A stretch of 15,744 bases of DNA from Flavobacteriales bacterium (GCA_002862585.1 PKDP01000102.1:1-15744); one strand, 5' to 3'. Positions 1-7,222 are shown, numbered from the stretch's first letter. The notes: generated by a model from the sequence alone, not told the origin. Numbers and translations are program-made.

Positions 1-288
1 TGATAGTATAACTATGGCAACATTGATGAAATTATTTGAAATCAAAATTGTAGCCAATAAGTTATTTGGCTTTTGCATGAGTTTTTTTATCTGACTTACA
101 GATTCTTCATCTTTGTCAGCAAGTTTTGACGATTCAAGAGAGAAAAAAGCTACCTCAGAGCCTGAAATAAGTGCTGAGGAGATTAGCAAAAGCAAGATGC
201 CAAGCACAGCAAAAACTAGGCTTGAGTCGAAGCTTTGGTTAGCAAAAGTTTGTAAAAGAGTGATGATCTGTTCAGGGTCGTCGTCCAA
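1..288 (-). CDS. gldE: GldE-like membrane protein (DUF21/CBS, CorC-HlyC type), N-terminal part
   Basis: Translating the minus strand gives 96 residues running off the window edge. A hydrophobic segment lies at about residues 24-42, followed by the DUF21-type motif GSEVAFFSL (43-51) and a second hydrophobic stretch that continues past the edge. Proteins of this family are inner-membrane proteins with an N-terminal DUF21 region and cytoplasmic CBS and CorC/HlyC domains. The member next to ssb and mutY in gliding Bacteroidota is GldE. An in-frame stop at 301-303 leaves no ATG before residue 71, so TTG at 286-288 is the best start, giving MDDDPEQ, a short acidic lead-in typical of GldE. It starts 23 bases after the ssb stop and is probably co-transcribed with ssb. 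The exact role is known only from family work on gliding motility and secretion. The CBS and CorC parts lie outside the window. Confidence 0.8.
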   Translation of the reverse strand, partial: MDDDPEQIITLLQTFANQSFDSSLVFAVLGILLLLISSALISGSEVAFFSLESSKLADKDEESVSQIKKLMQKPNNLLATILISNNFINVAIVILS

Positions 289-311
289 AAGGTGTTCGTT
301 TTAATTAAAAT

Positions 312-737
312 TTAGAATGGTAAATCGTCGTCTGGTGCATCCTGAATAGGAGGCGTTGCCGCATTGCTATTATTGTCAATAGCATTTTCTGAATTGTCAG
401 ACTTTTTACCAAGCATTTCTAAGCTGTCACACATTATTTCAGTAGTATACCTAGTAACACCATCTTTATCTTCCCATGAACGGGTTCTCAATTTACCTTC
501 AATGTATACGCTGTTTCCTTTTTTGAGATAAGGCTCCACCACTTTAGCGGCTAGTCCACCTCTAGTAACAATTGTATGCCATTCGGTTTGAGTTACTTTC
601 TCGTTTGTGTTTTTTTTGATGTACGTTTCGGAAGTTGCAATAGGAAAACGCGCTAAAGAGCCGCCGTTTTCAAAATGTCTTACTTCAGGGTCTTTGCCCA
701 GATTTCCAACTAGTATAACTTTGTTTACGCTTGCCAT
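312..737 (-). CDS. ssb: single-stranded DNA-binding protein
   Basis: This 141-residue protein has the usual SSB plan. An OB fold covers about residues 1-110 (opening MASVNKVILVGNLGKDPEVR, with the EWHTIV strand and the KGNSVYIEGKLRTRSWED strand pair). A low-complexity Asn/Asp/Ser linker follows, then the acidic tail DDDLPF that recruits repair and replication partners. SSB binds ssDNA, normally as a tetramer, during replication, recombination and repair. It lies downstream of mutY and upstream of gldE on the same strand. A TAnnTTTG box between mutY and ssb suggests its own promoter with a leader of about 25 bases. ATG at 735-737 matches the family N terminus. Confidence 0.97.
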   Translation of the reverse strand: MASVNKVILVGNLGKDPEVRHFENGGSLARFPIATSETYIKKNTNEKVTQTEWHTIVTRGGLAAKVVEPYLKKGNSVYIEGKLRTRSWEDKDGVTRYTTEIMCDSLEMLGKKSDNSENAIDNNSNAATPPIQDAPDDDLPF

Positions 738-769
738 TTTTTATGATTTAAGGGTTTCACATTCACATC

Positions 770-777
770 CAAATATA
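770..777 (-). promoter_or_regulatory. -7 promoter box for ssb
   Basis: The minus strand reads TATATTTG, a full match to the Bacteroidota -7 consensus TAnnTTTG. The final G lies 33 bases before the ssb ATG. No clear -33 TTG is visible at the usual spacing, so the call rests on the -7 box and its position. Confidence 0.5.
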
Positions 778-793
778 AATAAAAATATATGAG

Positions 794-1828
794 TTAATTT
801 ATTAAATCGAGGTATTTTTCAACTAATCTTGGTATTGCGAGAGTGTCTAAATCCTTAATTTTAATAGTTTGATATGAATGGTTTTGGAGATTATTATTAC
901 AGTTAATTTCCCAAAAACGAGCGTAAATTATTCTATGACTTAAGATGTGCCTAATCTCTTTTATTGAGTCAATTTCTATATTAGTATTTACAATCCATTT
1001 TTGAAATGTATTGTCCTTCAAAATGTTTTCCTCTGATTTTTTTTCAGTATTTACTATTAATGGAAATTCAAATAAATTCATCCATATGCCCTTTTCTGTA
1101 CGTTTATTCACTAAAGTACTACCCTTTGTTTTGAAGAAGAAATAGTCAAAATAAAGCACTTTCGATTCGTTCTTTTTTATTTTGACTGGAAAAGATTCAA
1201 TGGAATTGCTGCTAAACGCGATGCACTCATTATTTAATGGGCATTTTTCACAATTTGGATTTTTAGGTTTACACATCATAGCACCAAACTCCATAATAGC
1301 CTGGTTATGAGTGTCTGCGCGTTTAGTGTCTAAAAGCGTGTTTGCTAAATTTGAGAAATATTTTTTTCCTTCAGTACTATTTATTGCTAAATCTATGCCG
1401 TAAAACCTTGAAAGCAGTCTGAATACATTGCCATCAACTACAGCGTGAGGCAGTTTGTATGCAAATGAAGCTATGGCGGAAGCAGTATATTCACCAACAC
1501 CTTTAAGCTCCAGAATATCTTTGTAATTGGTTGGGAAACCACCCATTTCAGCTATTTGTTTTGCTGCAAAGTGTAAATTCCTTGCTCTAGAGTAATAGCC
1601 TAACCCTTGCCAGAGTTTAAGCACTTGCTCTTCATCGGCATTAGCTAAGCTATCAACAGTAGGAAAACACTTTATAAACTTCTCGTAGTAGGGTAAGCCT
1701 TGCTTAACTTGGGTTTGTTGTAATATAACTTCTGATAACCAAATGTTGTAGGGATTTGTAGTGTTTCGCCAAGGTAAGTATCTTTTAAATTCTAAGTACC
1801 AGCTAATAATTTTGGATGAAAATTGCAT
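794..1828 (-). CDS. mutY: A/G-specific adenine glycosylase MutY
   Basis: The 344-residue product is a full-length MutY, the glycosylase that removes adenine mispaired with 8-oxoguanine or G. The catalytic Glu is E33 in WLSEVILQQTQV. The helix-hairpin-helix motif is LKGVGEYT (108-115), and the catalytic Asp of VDGNV is D132. The [4Fe-4S] cluster ligands are C186, C193, C196 and C202 with the standard C-x6-C-x2-C-x5-C spacing. A NUDIX-like C-terminal domain, which reads 8-oxoG, begins near residue 225 (VLYFDYFFF). The gene diverges from the HU-like gene. Its upstream region lacks a strict TAnnTTTG; the nearest match is TAAATTTTG (1870-1878, minus strand), with one extra base. It is followed by ssb and gldE, an order common in Bacteroidota. 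Confidence 0.97.
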   Translation of the reverse strand: MQFSSKIISWYLEFKRYLPWRNTTNPYNIWLSEVILQQTQVKQGLPYYEKFIKCFPTVDSLANADEEQVLKLWQGLGYYSRARNLHFAAKQIAEMGGFPTNYKDILELKGVGEYTASAIASFAYKLPHAVVDGNVFRLLSRFYGIDLAINSTEGKKYFSNLANTLLDTKRADTHNQAIMEFGAMMCKPKNPNCEKCPLNNECIAFSSNSIESFPVKIKKNESKVLYFDYFFFKTKGSTLVNKRTEKGIWMNLFEFPLIVNTEKKSEENILKDNTFQKWIVNTNIEIDSIKEIRHILSHRIIYARFWEINCNNNLQNHSYQTIKIKDLDTLAIPRLVEKYLDLIN

Positions 1829-1891
1829 TAAGTCGTTGAGTATAAGGTGTTAAAAGTAACGCTAAGTATCAAAATTTAAATAAAAAGTGAG

Positions 1892-1899
1892 TATATTTG
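1892..1899 (+). promoter_or_regulatory. -7 promoter box for the HU-like gene
   Basis: TATATTTG is an exact TAnnTTTG match, 44 bases before the ATG at 1943. It probably drives the HU-like gene and, by read-through, the basic peptide and rng. No strong -33 element is visible. Confidence 0.5.
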
Positions 1900-1942
1900 C
1901 AGTAAATTTAAAACATTTAAGCATCTTTTTAAGATTGAGGTT

Positions 1943-2230
1943 ATGACAAAGTTAGAAATTGTAAACTCCATTTCAGATAAAATTGGTGTAGAAAGAGTTG
2001 ATGTACAGGCTGTTATAGAAGCATTTATGCATGAAGTCAAAGGCTCACTTTCCAATGGAGAAGATGTGTTTTTGAGGGGATTTGGATCTTTTATTGTGAA
2101 AAAGAGAGCGGAGAAAACGGGTAGAGATATTTCAAAAAATACGACTATCATAATCCCTGCTCATAACATACCCACCTTTAAACCTTCAAAAGAATTTGTA
2201 AATAAAGTAAAGACTAACGTTCAGCTTTAA
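1943..2230 (+). CDS. HU/IHF-family DNA-binding protein
   Basis: The protein has 95 residues, normal for one HU/IHF subunit. It starts with the helical dimerisation region (MTKLEIVNSISDKIG). It continues with the conserved turn LRGFGSF (44-50) and a basic beta arm KKRAEKTGRDISKNTT. It ends with the sequence IPTFKPSKEF typical of the arm-return strand and last helix. Such proteins bind and bend DNA and act in nucleoid organisation. The usual GRNP at the arm tip is replaced by GRDISKN, as I recall from Bacteroidota homologues. Whether it is a homodimeric HU or an IHF-like subunit cannot be told from sequence, so no symbol is given. The basic peptide gene follows after 49 bases. Confidence 0.93.
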   Translation: MTKLEIVNSISDKIGVERVDVQAVIEAFMHEVKGSLSNGEDVFLRGFGSFIVKKRAEKTGRDISKNTTIIIPAHNIPTFKPSKEFVNKVKTNVQL

Positions 2231-2279
2231 TTTTTTCTGAGCGTAAAGGAAATTTAAGAAACATATAAAACATTTGGTT

Positions 2280-2369
2280 ATGCCGAACGGAAAAAAAAGA
2301 AAAAGACATAAGATGGCTACTCACAAACGCAAGAAGCGTTTAAGAAAGAATAGACACAAGAAAAAGTAG
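2280..2369 (+). CDS. 29-residue highly basic peptide, putative ribosome-associated protein
   Basis: An ATG-to-TAG reading frame encodes 29 residues, starting MPNGKKRKRHKMATHKRKK and ending in KKK. About two thirds of the residues are Lys, Arg or His; there is no acidic residue and no Cys. This is far from random for AT-rich DNA and resembles tiny ribosomal proteins such as bL34, bL36 or Thx. I recall near-identical unannotated peptides beside RNase E/G genes in other Bacteroidota, but cannot search here. It lies between the HU-like gene and rng on the same strand. No ribosome binding site is evident, as expected for this phylum. A link to the ribosome is inference from composition and neighbours. 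Confidence 0.75.
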   Translation: MPNGKKRKRHKMATHKRKKRLRKNRHKKK

Positions 2370-2371
2370 AA

Positions 2372-2424
2372 TACTTTCTACTAGTATCAATCTGGGGGTG
2401 CATTCTATCTATTGTAGAAATGTA
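2372..2424 (+). promoter_or_regulatory. possible structured leader upstream of rng
   Basis: TTTCTAC (2375-2381) is complementary to GTAGAAA (2414-2420). The pairing extends through TAC (2372-2374) with GTA (2422-2424) around one bulged T, giving ten base pairs around a 32-base loop. The loop contains a run of five G. The structure ends 20 bases before the rng TTG start. There is no T-run after the stem, so it is not an ordinary terminator. RNase E autoregulates through its own 5' leader in enterobacteria; a similar role here is only a guess. Confidence 0.25.
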
Positions 2425-2444
2425 TTCCTGTATGCCACTATATT

Positions 2445-3992
2445 TTGAAATATGAACTGCTAGTAGATTCTAGACCTAACGAGGTTGTTATTGCTTTACT
2501 TCGTGATAAGCAATTATTAGAACTACACAAAGAACCAGTAGGAACAAAATTCTCAGTTGGTGATATTTTTTTAGCAAAAGTCAAAAAGATTATTACCGGT
2601 TTAAATGCCACTTTCGTTGACGTTGGTTACGAAAAAGACGGTTTTTTACACTACCTTGACCTAGGAATTAAGTTCAAAACATTCCAGAAATTTACTGAAA
2701 GGAATATTGGAGGTAAGCTAAATACAGCCTCTCTAAGAAACTTCAAGCTTGAACCTGAGATAGATAAATCGGGATCAATAAACGATGTCCTGAAATCAGG
2801 AAATCAAATTCTTGTACAAGTTGCCAAAGAGCCTATCTCTACCAAAGGTCCTCGATTAACTACAGAAGTAACTATCGCAGGTCGTTACATGGTGTTAGTG
2901 CCCTTTTCCAATAAGGTTTCTATTTCTCAGAAAATTGAATCTAATGAAGAGAAGAAGAGGCTTAAAAAGCTTGTTCAAAGTATAAAGCCACCTGGATTTG
3001 GTGTAATTATCAGAACTGTAGCCCAAGGTAAAATGGTTGCAGAGCTAGACGCTGATATCAAGTTTTTATACAAGAAATGGCAAAAAATGTACAAGCAGAC
3101 AAAGAAAGTTACTCCTCCAGCGAAGGTATTAGGTGAACTAGGAAGAACAGCATCTTTGTTGCGTGACGTATTGAACGATGACTTTGTTTCAATACTAGTT
3201 AATGATGAAAAGTTACATTTAGAGATTAAAGATTACATCACTACAATATCTCCAGATCAAGAAAAAATAGTTCGACTATACAAAGGGAATGTGCCATTAT
3301 TTCAAAAATTTCAGATAGAACGACAGATTAAATCCTCATTTGGTAAGACTGTAACTATGCGTAAGAGCACTTATCTTGTAATTGAGCATACAGAAGCCAT
3401 GCACGTTATAGACGTTAACAGTGGTAAGCGTGTGAATTCAAAACAAGATCAAGAGGCAAACGCTTTAGAAGTTAATTTAATTGCCGCAGAAGAAGTTGCT
3501 AGACAATTACGATTACGAGATATGGGTGGTATTATAGTCGTTGACTTTATTGATATGTACAATGGTGAAAACCGTAAGAAGCTCTTCGATTCTTTAGTTG
3601 GCTTTATGTCAAATGACAAGGCAAAGCATCACATACTTCCACCTTCTAGGTTTGGTCTAGTAGAAATTACACGACAAAGAGTAAGACCGGTCCTCAATAT
3701 CGAAACAAAAGAAGGATGTCCTTCATGTAAAGGCACAGGTAAAATAGAAGCCAGTATTTTATTAATTGATGAAATTGGTCAGAAACTTGCTAAGGCTGTT
3801 AATAAGAGTGAAAATGTAATACTCAAAACGCATCCATTTGTAGCAAGTCATATCAACAAAGGATGGTTTAAAAATCAACGCCGTACATGGGCTAACGATT
3901 ATGGATGTAAGCTTACTGTTGAGGAGGACACTACATATCATTTATTGCAATACCGTTTCTTTAATAAAGAACGAAAAGTAATAAACGTTTAA
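2445..3992 (+). CDS. rng: ribonuclease E/G
   Basis: The 515-residue product is a compact RNase G-type endoribonuclease that cleaves single-stranded AU-rich RNA in rRNA maturation and mRNA turnover. An S1-like RNA-binding region spans about 37-135 (SVGDIFLAKVKKIITGLNAT). The catalytic metal ligands are D323 (HVIDVNSGKR) and D367 (VVDFIDM). The zinc-link motif is CPSC (425-428), followed by KGTGK. The long C-terminal scaffold of enterobacterial RNase E is absent, as is usual for G-type enzymes. The start is TTG at 2445: an in-frame stop lies at 2415-2417, no in-frame ATG lies between, and MKYELLVDSRPNEVVIALL matches the family N terminus. It follows the basic peptide gene by 75 bases. Its stop overlaps the stop of the convergent MFS gene. 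Confidence 0.96.
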   Translation: MKYELLVDSRPNEVVIALLRDKQLLELHKEPVGTKFSVGDIFLAKVKKIITGLNATFVDVGYEKDGFLHYLDLGIKFKTFQKFTERNIGGKLNTASLRNFKLEPEIDKSGSINDVLKSGNQILVQVAKEPISTKGPRLTTEVTIAGRYMVLVPFSNKVSISQKIESNEEKKRLKKLVQSIKPPGFGVIIRTVAQGKMVAELDADIKFLYKKWQKMYKQTKKVTPPAKVLGELGRTASLLRDVLNDDFVSILVNDEKLHLEIKDYITTISPDQEKIVRLYKGNVPLFQKFQIERQIKSSFGKTVTMRKSTYLVIEHTEAMHVIDVNSGKRVNSKQDQEANALEVNLIAAEEVARQLRLRDMGGIIVVDFIDMYNGENRKKLFDSLVGFMSNDKAKHHILPPSRFGLVEITRQRVRPVLNIETKEGCPSCKGTGKIEASILLIDEIGQKLAKAVNKSENVILKTHPFVASHINKGWFKNQRRTWANDYGCKLTVEEDTTYHLLQYRFFNKERKVINV

Positions 3993-5269
3993 GAGGAAAT
4001 AATTTCCAGATCTTTTAATTTATTTCGATTTTTTACTAGCGGAATAAGTGCAAGTGTTAGAAAGGCTGCACCGACCAAATATCCATATCTTATATTTTCA
4101 GAAGAAGCGAAAAATGGCATTGAGAATAGTATTATCATAAATGTTCTTATAATAATACTCATGGAATTAAATACGCCACCACTTCTACCAATAATATTAT
4201 TTGATACCTTTTCAAAAATATAGGTAATCCTTAGTATTCGAGTGCCAGCATTACACAATCCAATAACTAAACTCACAGAGAATAATATAGCAACACTTTT
4301 AGTGAATGTTAGCAGTATACAGGACGCGATCGTTAATACCATTAAAATAATGATGCTAGTTATAATATCAGTTCTTTTAGTAATTGCACGGATACCAAAG
4401 CCAGCTAAAAGTGCTCCTATAGAATAGTATACTTCAGAAGAAGCGAAAACATCTGCACTTTCATTTAGATAATGACTGACATAGGCAGGTACTAATACAA
4501 ATATCTCTACTATTAAAAAAGTGAATATAGCATATGAACATACACCGAAAATAAATAATAGTGGATTCTCTTTCAGAAACTTAAAGCCTTTGTAAAGACG
4601 CGTAAACATACTTCCCTGATCAATCTCTTTTTTAATCAATGGAATGTGTTTAATAAATAATATAATGATGAATGCACACAAGTATGTAAAAGCATCCATC
4701 AAGAATATTTCGTGAATTTCCCAGGCTACAAAGTTAAATGGTAGGGGGATGTTTAGCCCTAAAATATTCAGTGTTCCATCAGTAGTGCCTGTCAATAATA
4801 TAGCTGCAAAACCACCCGCAAATATGCTTGTTGATTGACCTTGTATTTCTATGTAGGCATTAAGTTTAGCATAATTTTTAGGCTCTGTTATTTCCTGACC
4901 AAAAGCATACAAATTCGGATAGTGAATGTTGTAGTGGAGCATTGTTGTTCCAAAGACAGCAAGGGCTAAAATCCACGGTGTGGAGCCATTTATTATTCCA
5001 TAAGATGCAATGGAACCTATAATAATTGCACAAATTAGGTTAGAAAAAAGAAATAATTTCTTTCTAGAGTAATTATCAATTAGAGTGCCAGAATAAAGCC
5101 CCCAAAATAGGCTGAAAAAAGTAAGAAGAGCATAGCCCATAGCATAAGTCCCACTCATACCCAATATATCGGCAAAATACCAAGGGATAGCAATCATACT
5201 AATTCCTTGAGCGAAGCCAGAAATGATGTTTGCAAGAAATAATAAGCCAATTGCTTTTTTATTTTTCAT
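3989..5269 (-). CDS. major facilitator superfamily transporter
   Basis: This is a polytopic membrane protein of 426 residues with about 12 hydrophobic segments. The MFS motif A sits between TM2 and TM3: GLYSGTLIDNYSRKK (57-71), with D65, R69 and K70. A basic cytoplasmic loop lies mid-protein (KHIPLIKKEIDQG), as expected between the two six-helix halves. It resembles the MFS_3/EntS-like exporter group, but the substrate cannot be told. A 21-residue longer frame exists, but the ATG at 5267-5269 is preferred: it gives MKNKKAIGLLF leading straight into TM1, and a -7 box lies immediately upstream. The gene diverges from recX and converges on rng, its TAA overlapping the rng TAA. Confidence 0.9.
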   Translation of the reverse strand: MKNKKAIGLLFLANIISGFAQGISMIAIPWYFADILGMSGTYAMGYALLTFFSLFWGLYSGTLIDNYSRKKLFLFSNLICAIIIGSIASYGIINGSTPWILALAVFGTTMLHYNIHYPNLYAFGQEITEPKNYAKLNAYIEIQGQSTSIFAGGFAAILLTGTTDGTLNILGLNIPLPFNFVAWEIHEIFLMDAFTYLCAFIIILFIKHIPLIKKEIDQGSMFTRLYKGFKFLKENPLLFIFGVCSYAIFTFLIVEIFVLVPAYVSHYLNESADVFASSEVYYSIGALLAGFGIRAITKRTDIITSIIILMVLTIASCILLTFTKSVAILFSVSLVIGLCNAGTRILRITYIFEKVSNNIIGRSGGVFNSMSIIIRTFMIILFSMPFFASSENIRYGYLVGAAFLTLALIPLVKNRNKLKDLEIISS

Positions 5270-5275
5270 TGGGTA

Positions 5276-5283
5276 CAAAAATA
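5276..5283 (-). promoter_or_regulatory. -7 promoter box for the MFS transporter, near-leaderless
   Basis: The minus strand reads TATTTTTG, matching TAnnTTTG. Its G is only 7 bases from the ATG at 5269, so the transcript would start at or within a few bases of the start codon. Confidence 0.5.
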
Positions 5284-5284
5284 C

Positions 5285-5292
5285 TACCTTTG
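5285..5292 (+). promoter_or_regulatory. -7 promoter box for recX, near-leaderless
   Basis: TACCTTTG matches TAnnTTTG and ends 6 bases before the ATG at 5298. It is separated by a single base from the oppositely oriented box of the MFS gene, forming a very compact divergent promoter. Confidence 0.5.
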
Positions 5293-5297
5293 AAAGG

Positions 5298-5762
5298 ATG
5301 GGGGAGAAAATATATGATATAAAAGTTGCCAAAGAAAAAATCCAGCATTATTGCGCTATTATGGATCGCTGTCAATTTCAGGTTATGACAAAGCTCAAAA
5401 GCTACGGTTTAAGTTCAGGATTATCAGAAGATATTTTAGTTGAACTCATTCAAAATAAATTTGTGGATGAAGAGCGATTTGCAAGAGCGTATTGTAGCGG
5501 AAAGTTCAAAATAAAAAAATGGGGAAAAAGAAAAATAGCCTTTGAACTTTCTAAATTAAAAGTTCCAAAAAGTTGTGTTTCCTTAGGAATGCAAGAAATA
5601 GATGAGCAAGATTACCTTGATGCCATAACGCAATTAGCCCATAAAAAACATGCTATGCTGAAGGATAAAAATCCTTTTGTGAAAAAGAAGAAAATAGTTG
5701 ACTACATCCTTAGAAAAGGCTATGAGTCTGAATTGGTTTGGGAATGTGTACACAAGCTTTAA
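5298..5762 (+). CDS. recX: regulatory protein RecX
   Basis: The product is 154 residues from this ATG, a normal length for RecX. It has the all-helical tandem-repeat character: IKVAKEKIQHYCAIMDRCQ, then KLKSYGLS, then the conserved LIQNKFVDEERFARAYCSGK (second repeat), KWGKRKIAFELSKLKV, and a last repeat KKKIVDYILRKGYESELVWECV. RecX binds RecA filaments and limits strand exchange. A frame with 25 more residues begins at 5223, but it would run through the divergent promoter and the MFS start. The ATG at 5298 follows a -7 box and gives the family-like N terminus. prfB follows, with its own box. Confidence 0.9.
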   Translation: MGEKIYDIKVAKEKIQHYCAIMDRCQFQVMTKLKSYGLSSGLSEDILVELIQNKFVDEERFARAYCSGKFKIKKWGKRKIAFELSKLKVPKSCVSLGMQEIDEQDYLDAITQLAHKKHAMLKDKNPFVKKKKIVDYILRKGYESELVWECVHKL

Positions 5763-5767
5763 AACAT

Positions 5768-5775
5768 TAAATTTG
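5768..5775 (+). promoter_or_regulatory. -7 promoter box for prfB, near-leaderless
   Basis: TAAATTTG is an exact TAnnTTTG match lying between the recX stop and prfB. Its G is 7 bases before the prfB ATG, which again predicts an mRNA with little or no leader. Confidence 0.5.
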
Positions 5776-5781
5776 TAGTCA

Positions 5782-6870
5782 ATGGCCAGTCAAGAGCAAA
5801 TTGAAAATATAAAAACAAGAATCTCAGAGTTGGAGGGTTTTTTGTCTATCCCAGATAAAAAGAGTTTCGTAGAAGAGCAGGAGCTACAAGCTCAAGATCC
5901 TAATTTTTGGGATGATCCTAAAAAGGCGGAACAACATTTAAAAAATATCAACAAGCAAAAAGTATGGGTTACAGCATTTAACGAACTTCAGAATAGTTTC
6001 GATGACCTTTTTGTTCTGTTTGAGTTTTTTGTTGATGGTGATGTAGAAGAGTCAGAAATGAATCAACAGTATGACCAATGTTTGCAAAAGCTAACCGATT
6101 TAGAATTCAAAAATATGCTTAGTAAGGAAGAGGATAACCTTCCTGCTATTATGACTATTAATCCCGGTGCTGGAGGTACTGAAAGTCAAGACTGGGCAGA
6201 GATGCTTATGCGTATGTACATTATGTGGGGTGAAAAAAATAATTTTAAAGTCAAAGAATTAGACTTTCAATCAGGTGATGCGGCGGGAATTAAATCCGTT
6301 ACCTTACAATTTGATGGTGACTTTGCTTTCGGAAATCTCAAAGTTGAAAATGGTGTGCATAGACTTGTTCGTATTTCTCCATTTGATTCAAATGCTAAAC
6401 GACATACTTCCTTCTCATCTGTATTTGTGTATCCACTTGCTGATGATTCTATTGAGATTGAAATAAACCCTTCTGAGATAAGTTGGGACACCTTTAGAGC
6501 AGGCGGAGCAGGGGGTCAGGGAGTAAATAAGATTGAGACTGCAGTTAGGCTAAAGCATACACCTACCGGAATCATTATCGAAAACTCTGAAACGCGCTCT
6601 CAATTAGAAAATAAAGACAAAGCTCTTCAGCTTTTGAAGTCCCAGTTATATGAGATAGAGCTAAGAAAAAGGCAGGCAGAAAAAGATAAGATTGAAGGAT
6701 CAAAGAAGAAGATAGAGTGGGGCTCCCAGATTAGAAACTATGTCTTACATCCCTACAAAATGGTAAAGGATTTAAGAACTGAACACGAAACCTCAAACAC
6801 TCAAGCAGTACTTGATGGTGAAATCAACGATTTTATAAAAGCCTATTTAATGGAATTTGGTCAAAATTAG
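5782..6870 (+). CDS. prfB: peptide chain release factor 2
   Basis: The 362-residue protein is RF2, which ends translation at UAA and UGA. The stop-codon tripeptide SPF is at 199-201 (LVRISPFDSN), and the peptidyl-hydrolysis loop is GGQ at 244-246 (GGAGGQGVNK). The N-terminal coiled helical domain covers about 1-110, and the C-terminal region WGSQIRNYVLHPYKMVKD is typical. Unlike many bacterial prfB genes, the frame is open from ATG. At the place of the classical CTTTGAC shift site (about codons 20-23) the sequence encodes GFLSI with no UGA. RF2 level is therefore not controlled by programmed frameshifting here. The ArsC-family gene starts 5 bases after the stop and probably shares the transcript. 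Confidence 0.97.
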   Translation: MASQEQIENIKTRISELEGFLSIPDKKSFVEEQELQAQDPNFWDDPKKAEQHLKNINKQKVWVTAFNELQNSFDDLFVLFEFFVDGDVEESEMNQQYDQCLQKLTDLEFKNMLSKEEDNLPAIMTINPGAGGTESQDWAEMLMRMYIMWGEKNNFKVKELDFQSGDAAGIKSVTLQFDGDFAFGNLKVENGVHRLVRISPFDSNAKRHTSFSSVFVYPLADDSIEIEINPSEISWDTFRAGGAGGQGVNKIETAVRLKHTPTGIIIENSETRSQLENKDKALQLLKSQLYEIELRKRQAEKDKIEGSKKKIEWGSQIRNYVLHPYKMVKDLRTEHETSNTQAVLDGEINDFIKAYLMEFGQN

Positions 6871-6875
6871 ACATT

Positions 6876-7220
6876 ATGGAAGTTACAATTTATCATAACC
6901 CTAGATGCAGTAAAAGCAGACAAGCTTTATCTTTATTAGAAAGTAAAGGAAATAAACCTATTGTAGTAGAATATTTAAAAAACCCATTAACAACTGAGCA
7001 ATTATCTCAGATAATAAATGAGTTAAATATTAAACCTATAGATTTGGTTCGTAAAAATGAATCTATCTGGAAAGAAAATTACAAAGGAAAAGAGTTAAGT
7101 GATGACGAGATAATAAAAGTAATGATTAGTAATCCAATACTTATTGAGCGTCCAATAGTGTCAAGCAGTAAGGGAGCTGCAGTTGGTAGACCACCAGAAA
7201 ATGTGTTGAGTGTGTTGTAA
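6876..7220 (+). CDS. arsC: ArsC-family reductase (glutaredoxin-dependent arsenate reductase type)
   Basis: The 114-residue protein has the thioredoxin-like ArsC fold. It opens VTIYHNPRCSKSRQAL with nucleophile C11. The arginines corresponding to the oxyanion-binding residues of E. coli-type ArsC are R59 (LVRKNE), R92 (IERPIV) and R105 (GRPPENVL). Members reduce arsenate to arsenite with glutathione and glutaredoxin, but many chromosomal homologues (YfgD-like) have no proven role in arsenic resistance. There is no ars regulator or efflux pump nearby, so the name gives the family rather than a proven function. It follows prfB by 5 bases and converges on a small membrane gene whose stop lies 2 bases beyond its own. 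Confidence 0.85.
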   Translation: MEVTIYHNPRCSKSRQALSLLESKGNKPIVVEYLKNPLTTEQLSQIINELNIKPIDLVRKNESIWKENYKGKELSDDEIIKVMISNPILIERPIVSSSKGAAVGRPPENVLSVL

Positions 7221-7222
7221 GA

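Noticed and set aside
113..304. Plus-strand 63-codon open frame
   Set aside because: It lies opposite the gldE coding frame, which has clear family motifs; the plus-strand product is Ser/Lys-rich with no recognisable feature.
1876..2151. Minus-strand 91-codon open frame over the HU-like gene
   Set aside because: Shadow of the HU-like gene. Its product has no domain, and it would start within the HU coding region.
2250..2279. -7-like sequence before the basic peptide gene
   Set aside because: AACATTTG differs from TAnnTTTG at the first base, and AT-rich DNA gives many such near matches; read-through from the HU promoter explains expression.
5223..5297. 25-codon N-terminal extension of recX
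   Set aside because: It is antisense to the first codons of the MFS gene and covers the divergent promoter; RecX proteins normally have the shorter length.
5270..5332. 21-codon N-terminal extension of the MFS transporter
   Set aside because: It would need a transcript starting upstream of both -7 boxes and inside recX; the ATG at 5269 gives a normal MFS N terminus.
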